Positions 7,982 through 10,730 of a DNA stretch of 10,730 nt are shown here, in pieces. Under the pieces are notes generated by a model. The model searched no databases and had not been told where the DNA came from. It was given only the letters and a program-made list of their open reading frames with translations. Position numbers and translations under genes: made by a program. This stretch comes from Bacteroidota bacterium (lineage in GTDB: Bacteria; Bacteroidota; Bacteroidia; Bacteroidales; Prolixibacteraceae): positions 1-10,730 of the forward strand of contig JAUYTA010000514.1 of NCBI GenBank assembly GCA_030695265.1, in the 5' to 3' direction. Every line of letters begins with the position of its first letter. Position 1 is the first letter of the stretch.

Positions 7982-8376
7982 ATGGAAACAAAAAATAAAC
8001 AAATGGATCAAATTCAAAAAATTACTGTATTGTCCGTCTTTCTGATGGCAGCAATTGTTGCGGTTTCGCAAACCGGAAAAACCCGGTTGCTGGTTCGTTC
8101 CGACGATATGGCTTCGAGCCACGCCGCCAATAAAGCCTGCATCGATGTCGTTAAAAATGGAATCAGTCGCTCAGTGGAAATCATGGTACCCTGCGCCTGG
8201 TTTTTCGAGGCGGTACAAATGCTGAAACAAAATCCGGGCATCGACATTGGCGTTCACCTCACCTCACCGTTGCCCGCGACCGCAACTGGGTCACGCAGGT
8301 TTTCACCAGTCCCAAAGTAAAAAAAGCCATTCAGGAAAATGGAATCGAGTTAATCGGCTATCAAGATCTAAAGTAA
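7982..8376 (+). pseudogene. ChbG/YdjC-type secreted carbohydrate deacetylase gene with internal deletion
   Basis: The N-terminal part has a signal peptide (VLSVFLMAAIVAVSQ) and the start of the YdjC fold: LLVRSDDM with the metal-ligand Asp pair, SSHAANKACI, SVEIMVPCAWFFEAV and IDIGVHLT. From about 8264 the frame gives nonsense and stops at 8318-8320. In another frame, from 8266 to the TAA at 8374, the normal family C-terminus appears: VARDRNWVTQVFTSPKV and ENGIELIGYQDLK. Secreted relatives are about 330-350 residues; about 130 codons remain, so some 200 residues including the second His metal ligand are gone. The junction lies in a CTCACCTCACC direct repeat, consistent with a short-homology deletion. 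Start: ATG 7982 or ATG 8003 both keep the signal peptide. Confidence 0.88.
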
Positions 8377-8478
8377 GAGGATTACTTATGCACACACAGG
8401 ATGGAGAAATAGTATTCACAAAGACATTTTATTGGGATGGAAAATTCAAAAAATCAGGAAGCATTAATTTTAAAAACA

Positions 8479-8829
8479 ATGGACAGCATTCAAACAATAA
8501 AAACAAAGCGACTTTTTCTAATATTTCTTCTCCTTTCCGTAGTAATGGTCTTCGGAACGGGTTGCTCAGTGTTTAGCCGGAAAAATCTATCGCAAGGTGA
8601 AATTATTGATTCCAGACCCCATGGCCGGCTGAATCCTGGCGAAATTGATAATATGTCGGGAACGAAGAATAATATGCCTCCTAAAAAGAATAAAAAATCT
8701 GGCAGAAAGGGTAAAAAGTCGAACGAAAAATCGGGAAAATCCAGTAAAATGAGCAAGAAGTCTGATGAAAAGAACGATAATCAGGGGCATTGGCAGACAA
8801 AAAAGAGCTTAAGGAAATATGGCAGATAA
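8479..8829 (+). CDS. Small lipoprotein with Lys/Ser-rich basic tail, paralogue of 9072-9296
   Basis: The chosen start at 8479 gives 116 residues and a compact signal peptide (KTKRLFLIFLLLSVVMVFGTGC); the in-frame ATG at 8437 would add 14 residues before the positive charges and is less likely. The lipobox-like GTGC predicts lipid attachment. A short conserved block follows (SQGEIIDS, GRLNPGEIDNMSGTK), then about 50 residues dominated by Lys, Ser and Gly (KKNKKSGRKGKKSNEKSGKS). No transmembrane segment or enzyme motif follows the lipobox. It shares its signal peptide, lipobox and GR-x-PG motif with the lipoprotein 242 bases downstream. Function is unknown; a basic tail on a lipoprotein could bind nucleic acid, LPS or acidic polysaccharide, which is speculation. 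Confidence 0.65.
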   Translation: MDSIQTIKTKRLFLIFLLLSVVMVFGTGCSVFSRKNLSQGEIIDSRPHGRLNPGEIDNMSGTKNNMPPKKNKKSGRKGKKSNEKSGKSSKMSKKSDEKNDNQGHWQTKKSLRKYGR

Positions 8830-9071
8830 GTTAGGATTGGTTTGATCTGAAGGCGAAAATCAATTTCTTTCGTTTAAATGGAATAAAGTCACTTACTTTG
8901 GACGAAACAAAAATTTTAAGACAGACAATGAAACGAACATGCCGGTGATAATTATTTCATCGGTGGCGGCACAAAAAGAAAATGAAAATTAATGTACAAA
9001 GTGACCGCTTTCTGGCGTGTGAGTTCCATGAGAACACTTAATAATCAATTAATTAATACCGTTATTTTCGA
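8830..9071. other. Intergenic stretch between the two lipoprotein genes
   Basis: I see no recognisable gene. One frame is open from about 8846 to 8992 and ends in MPVIIISSVAAQKENEN, but its only ATG is at 8939 (17 codons), so it is either chance or the tail of a decayed gene. No clear hairpin or match to the Bacteroidota TTTG/TAnnTTTG promoter is convincing. Confidence 0.4.
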
Positions 9072-9296
9072 ATGAAAACAAAGAAACATTTACTTATCCT
9101 TCTGCTCTTTTCCGTATTTTTAATATTCGGTTCGGGTTGTACGATCATAAAACCGCAACAACAACGTTCAAAAGGGGTGGTTATTCATTCCAGTCGAAGC
9201 GGACGGATTCCTCCGGGACAAATGAAAAAAATGACCGGGGCAAAGAGTGCAAAACAATATGCGCCGGGGCAGCAGAAAAAACACAAAAGAAAATAA
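9072..9296 (+). CDS. Small lipoprotein with GRIPPGQ motif
   Basis: This 74-residue protein has a signal peptide with two hydrophobic runs (LLILLLFSVFLIFGSGC), lipobox GSGC with Cys23, and a mature part of about 50 residues: SKGVVIHS, GRIPPGQMKKMTGAKSAKQY, APGQQKKHKRK. Similar small Bacteroidota lipoproteins with a PPGQ-KK-x-G-KSAK-x-APG pattern occur widely and, as I recall, are sometimes labelled 'quinol oxidase subunit 4'; nothing here looks like a quinol oxidase. It is a paralogue of the 8479-8829 gene. A strong hairpin follows its stop. Function is unknown; the conserved short motif suggests a real family rather than a chance frame. Confidence 0.75.
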   Translation: MKTKKHLLILLLFSVFLIFGSGCTIIKPQQQRSKGVVIHSSRSGRIPPGQMKKMTGAKSAKQYAPGQQKKHKRK

Positions 9297-9336
9297 ATCA
9301 AAAGTCCGAAGTAATATACTCCGGACTTTTTGATTT
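9295..9336 (+). terminator. Probable bidirectional intrinsic terminator after the lipoprotein gene
   Basis: AAATCAAAAGTCCG pairs with CGGACTTTTTGATTT, with a one-base length difference in the A/T run; inside this AGTA pairs with TACT around a three-base loop, leaving one A-C mismatch. The right arm ends in a T-rich run. It overlaps the stop of the lipoprotein and abuts the stop of the minus-strand gcvP remnant, so it fits a shared terminator between converging genes. Confidence 0.75.
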
Positions 9337-9416
9337 TACTCATAGCTTTCCACCGGTTCGCAGGTGCAAACCAAATTGCGGTCGCCAAAGGCATCGTCCA
9401 CGCGGGATATCGGCGG
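9336..9416 (-). pseudogene. gcvP: Remnant of a gcvP 3' end (last 26 codons)
   Basis: Read on the minus strand, the frame gives [26 protein letters not shown] and a TAA at 9336-9338. The C-terminus of the intact gcvP in this window is the same at 22 of 26 residues ([15 protein letters not shown]). No earlier part of gcvP is present. At DNA level 45 bases are identical between the two copies, with divergence on both sides. It lies against the terminator at 9295-9336, as a native gene end would. Confidence 0.85.
9354..9398. repeat. 45-bp direct repeat, copy 1 (gcvP remnant side)
   Basis: This is identical over 45 bases to 10013-10057, in the same orientation. It encodes the gcvP C-terminal segment [15 protein letters not shown]. 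The two copies bracket the higA segment of about 610 bases. Confidence 0.9.
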
Positions 9417-9427
9417 CAAGTGAATAA

Positions 9428-9460
9428 AGTGAGGGCTTCACTTGAAGTGAAACCCTCACT
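9428..9460 (-). terminator. Probable terminator downstream of higA-like gene
   Basis: The two 15-base arms AGTGAGGGCTTCACT and AGTGAAACCCTCACT surround a three-base loop. They pair with a single C/A mismatch on the plus strand that becomes a G-U wobble in minus-strand RNA, so the hairpin is best formed by the higA transcript. It lies 34 bases past the higA stop. Only a short T run (TTTATT) follows, so termination may be moderate. Confidence 0.6.
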
Positions 9461-9493
9461 AAAATGTATAGCGCGTATCTATTTCCAGATCAA

Positions 9494-9850
9494 TTAATAC
9501 TCATTCATCAGCAAGCTGTAAGGAATTTTAGCCTTTTGGTGAAGATTTCGCACCATTTGCAAGTTTAGTTTACGCTCCCGGTTCATGATTTTTGAAACGA
9601 TCGCCTTGTCGCCAATTATACCTACCAAATCCTTCGCCTTCAGCCCTCTTTGTTCCATGTAATAACGGATTACATCAACAGGATCGGCTTCAGGGAGTGG
9701 GTATTTTTCTTGCTCATATTTTTCAACAAGTAAGCTAAGCAATTCGAGTTCATCGCCTTCCGGAGTATTGGGTTTAGCATCCATTATTGCATCAATTCGA
9801 GCCAAGGTGTTTTCGTATTCTTCGTCTGTTTTTATTATTGTTGCTACCAT
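9494..9850 (-). CDS. higA: HigA-type antitoxin / XRE-family HTH regulator, apparently orphan
   Basis: The start at 9850 gives 118 residues and is preceded by a purine-rich site (GGAGAGAGG) seven bases upstream; a longer frame from 9892 lacks such support. The N-terminal half matches the COG5499 HigA type (IIKTDEEYENTLARIDAIMD, then TPEGDELELLSLLVEKYE), a helical toxin-contact region. The C-terminal half (about 57-112) is an XRE helix-turn-helix: VIRYYMEQRGLKAKDLVGII, then KAIVSKIMNRERKL. HigA proteins neutralise a HigB mRNA-cleaving toxin and repress their own operon; higB normally lies directly upstream. Here only 144 bases separate the higA start from the gcvP stop and no toxin frame fits, so the toxin is absent. 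It lies inside the segment bracketed by the 45-bp gcvP repeats. Confidence 0.82.
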   Translation of the reverse strand: MVATIIKTDEEYENTLARIDAIMDAKPNTPEGDELELLSLLVEKYEQEKYPLPEADPVDVIRYYMEQRGLKAKDLVGIIGDKAIVSKIMNRERKLNLQMVRNLHQKAKIPYSLLMNEY

Positions 9851-9893
9851 AATTCCTCTCTCCTTCCAAAGATTTGTTAAAAATTCACTCAAG

Positions 9894-9925
9894 TAAAGTT
9901 AGCGAAGTTGACAATACGACAACAA
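9894..9925 (-). promoter_or_regulatory. higA: Possible Bacteroidota-type promoter for the higA-like gene
   Basis: On the minus strand TAACTTTA (9894-9901) matches the Bacteroidota -7 consensus TAnnTTTG at all but the last position. TTG triplets at 9920-9922 and 9923-9925 lie 18-21 bases upstream, the spacing expected for the -33 element. Two TTGACA copies on the plus strand, at 9908 and 9928, are exactly 20 bases apart (about two helix turns) and could be an operator for HigA autoregulation. This rests on motif matching only. Confidence 0.35.
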
Positions 9926-9938
9926 TTTTGACATTAAA

Positions 9939-9971
9939 AATCCTGACAGGTTTTCGAAACCTGTCAGGATT
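9939..9971 (-). terminator. Perfect 15-bp hairpin terminator of gcvP
   Basis: AATCCTGACAGGTTT and AAACCTGTCAGGATT are exact reverse complements around a TCG loop. On the minus strand the hairpin starts 24 bases past the gcvP stop and runs into a T-rich tail (TTTTTAATG), the form of an intrinsic terminator. The CCTGACAGG core resembles a hairpin I recall as common between genes in Bacteroidota, so it may belong to a dispersed repeat family. Confidence 0.85.
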
Positions 9972-9994
9972 AACTATTTCAAAAACAATCTTTC

Positions 9995-10730
9995 TTATTT
10001 ATAACTCTCAATCGGTTCGCAGGTGCAAACCAAATTGCGGTCGCCAAAGGCATCGTCAACACGGGCAACTGGTGGCCAGTATTTGTTTTCTTTTAGCCAT
10101 GCAAGCGGGAATACTGCCGTTTGGCGGCTGTATGAATGGTTCCAGTCGTCGGCAGTAACCACATCCGAAGTGTGCGGCGCATTTTTCAGTGGATTATCAT
10201 CCTTGTCCATTTCGCCCGAAGCCACTGCCTGAATTTCATTGTAAATACCGGTCAGCGCTTCAATAAACCGATCCAATTCCTGTTTCGATTCGCTTTCGGT
10301 TGGTTCAACCATCAGCGTTCCATGTACCGGAAACGAAAGCGTCGGTGCATGGAAACCATAATCCATCAGTCGTTTCGAAATATCTGTTTCAGTTATTCCC
10401 GAAGCAGCTTTCAGGTGACGGCATTCCAAGATCATTTCGTGGGCGCAGCGGCCATTTTCGCCAGTATATAAAACGCCGTAGCTGTCTTTTAAGGCATGGG
10501 CAATGTAATTGGCGTTCAGGATGGCGATTTTCGAAGCTCGTTTCAGACCGTCGGCTCCCAGCATCTTGATGTATCCGTAAGTGATTGGCAGCACCGAAGC
10601 GCTTCCCCATGGAGCTGCTGAAACAGCGGTAATCCCGACATGTCCGTTGTTCATTACCGGATGTGAAGGAAGAAACTCAACCAAATGCGGCGCAACGGCA
10701 ATTGGGCCAACACCGGGACCACCACCTCCG
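9995..10730 (-). CDS. gcvP: Glycine dehydrogenase (glycine cleavage system P-protein), C-terminal 244 residues; 5' part outside window
   Basis: The frame is open to the right edge. The P-protein decarboxylates glycine with pyridoxal phosphate and passes the aminomethyl group to the lipoyl H-protein. The visible part starts in the Gly-rich loop [16 protein letters not shown], just after the PLP-lysine motif, which lies outside. It continues with [76 protein letters not shown] and the end [21 protein letters not shown]. All the conserved C-terminal blocks of this family (about 950 residues in full) are present with no break, so the gene is probably intact. It is followed by the hairpin at 9939-9971. 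Its last codons lie in the repeated 45-bp core, so its tail may derive from an inserted segment. Confidence 0.95.
   Translation of the reverse strand, partial: GGGGPGVGPIAVAPHLVEFLPSHPVMNNGHVGITAVSAAPWGSASVLPITYGYIKMLGADGLKRASKIAILNANYIAHALKDSYGVLYTGENGRCAHEMILECRHLKAASGITETDISKRLMDYGFHAPTLSFPVHGTLMVEPTESESKQELDRFIEALTGIYNEIQAVASGEMDKDDNPLKNAPHTSDVVTADDWNHSYSRQTAVFPLAWLKENKYWPPVARVDDAFGDRNLVCTCEPIESYK
10013..10057. repeat. 45-bp direct repeat, copy 2 (inside the intact gcvP 3' end)
   Basis: This is identical to 9354-9398 in sequence and orientation. It lies within the coding end of gcvP. Beyond the 45 bases both flanks drift apart: the stop-side codons differ (ATTGAGAGTTATAAATAA here against GTGGAAAGCTATGAGTAA), and the upstream side keeps only patchy matches for about 20 bases. 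Confidence 0.9.

Noticed and set aside
8247..8576. 109-codon plus-strand frame spanning the end of the deacetylase remnant and the lipoprotein start
   Set aside because: It overlaps two better supported reading frames and matches nothing recognisable.
8889..8900. Possible promoter element near TTACTTTGG
   Set aside because: It misses the conserved A of TAnnTTTG and has no -33 partner at the right spacing.
9908..9933. TTGACA copies as sigma-70 -35 boxes for a plus-strand gene
   Set aside because: There is no plus-strand gene downstream, and Bacteroidota primary promoters do not use this -35 sequence.

Overview
The window looks like a Bacteroidota chromosome, most likely a marine or soil member of the Marinilabiliales/Prolixibacteraceae type. 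This is inferred from gene content: a C-terminal type IX secretion (T9SS) sorting domain, a Sde182-type DUF1593 protein, a CE1-like esterase next to a Tat-exported TIM-barrel isomerase, and mostly weak Shine-Dalgarno signals. I see no rRNA, tRNA, CRISPR array or insertion sequence. No gene-free stretch exceeds 300 bases.

Layout. Positions 3-8376 (+ strand) are a run of exported carbohydrate-active genes. In order they are: the 3' part of a DUF1593/Sde182 nucleoside-hydrolase-like gene (3-1046); a broken GH28 polygalacturonase-like gene (1062-1782); a broken yhcG/DUF1016 nuclease gene that interrupts the theme (1909-2470); a secreted CE1-type esterase (2575-3447); a Tat-signal sugar isomerase/epimerase (3462-4373); a 1160-residue beta-helix + LamG + BACON-like + T9SS protein (4480-7962); and a broken ChbG/YdjC-type deacetylase gene (7982-8376). 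This resembles part of a pectin or hemicellulose utilisation region, but no SusC/SusD pair, sulfatase or regulator is visible, so the substrate is not fixed.

Positions 8479-9296 hold two paralogous small lipoproteins separated by 242 bases of mostly unexplained DNA. Positions 9336-10730 are read on the minus strand: a 26-codon remnant of a gcvP 3' end, an orphan HigA-type antitoxin gene, a strong hairpin terminator, and the 3' end of an apparently functional gcvP (glycine cleavage P-protein).

Two patterns stand out. First, three separate genes (GH28, yhcG, chbG-like) have the same lesion: recognisable N- and C-termini are joined by an internal deletion that also shifts the frame, removing the catalytic centre. 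Second, the 3' end of gcvP is present twice, with a 45-bp identical core flanking the higA segment. This is the arrangement expected if a small mobile segment had integrated into, and rebuilt, the end of gcvP. Both readings are inferences from the sequence alone.
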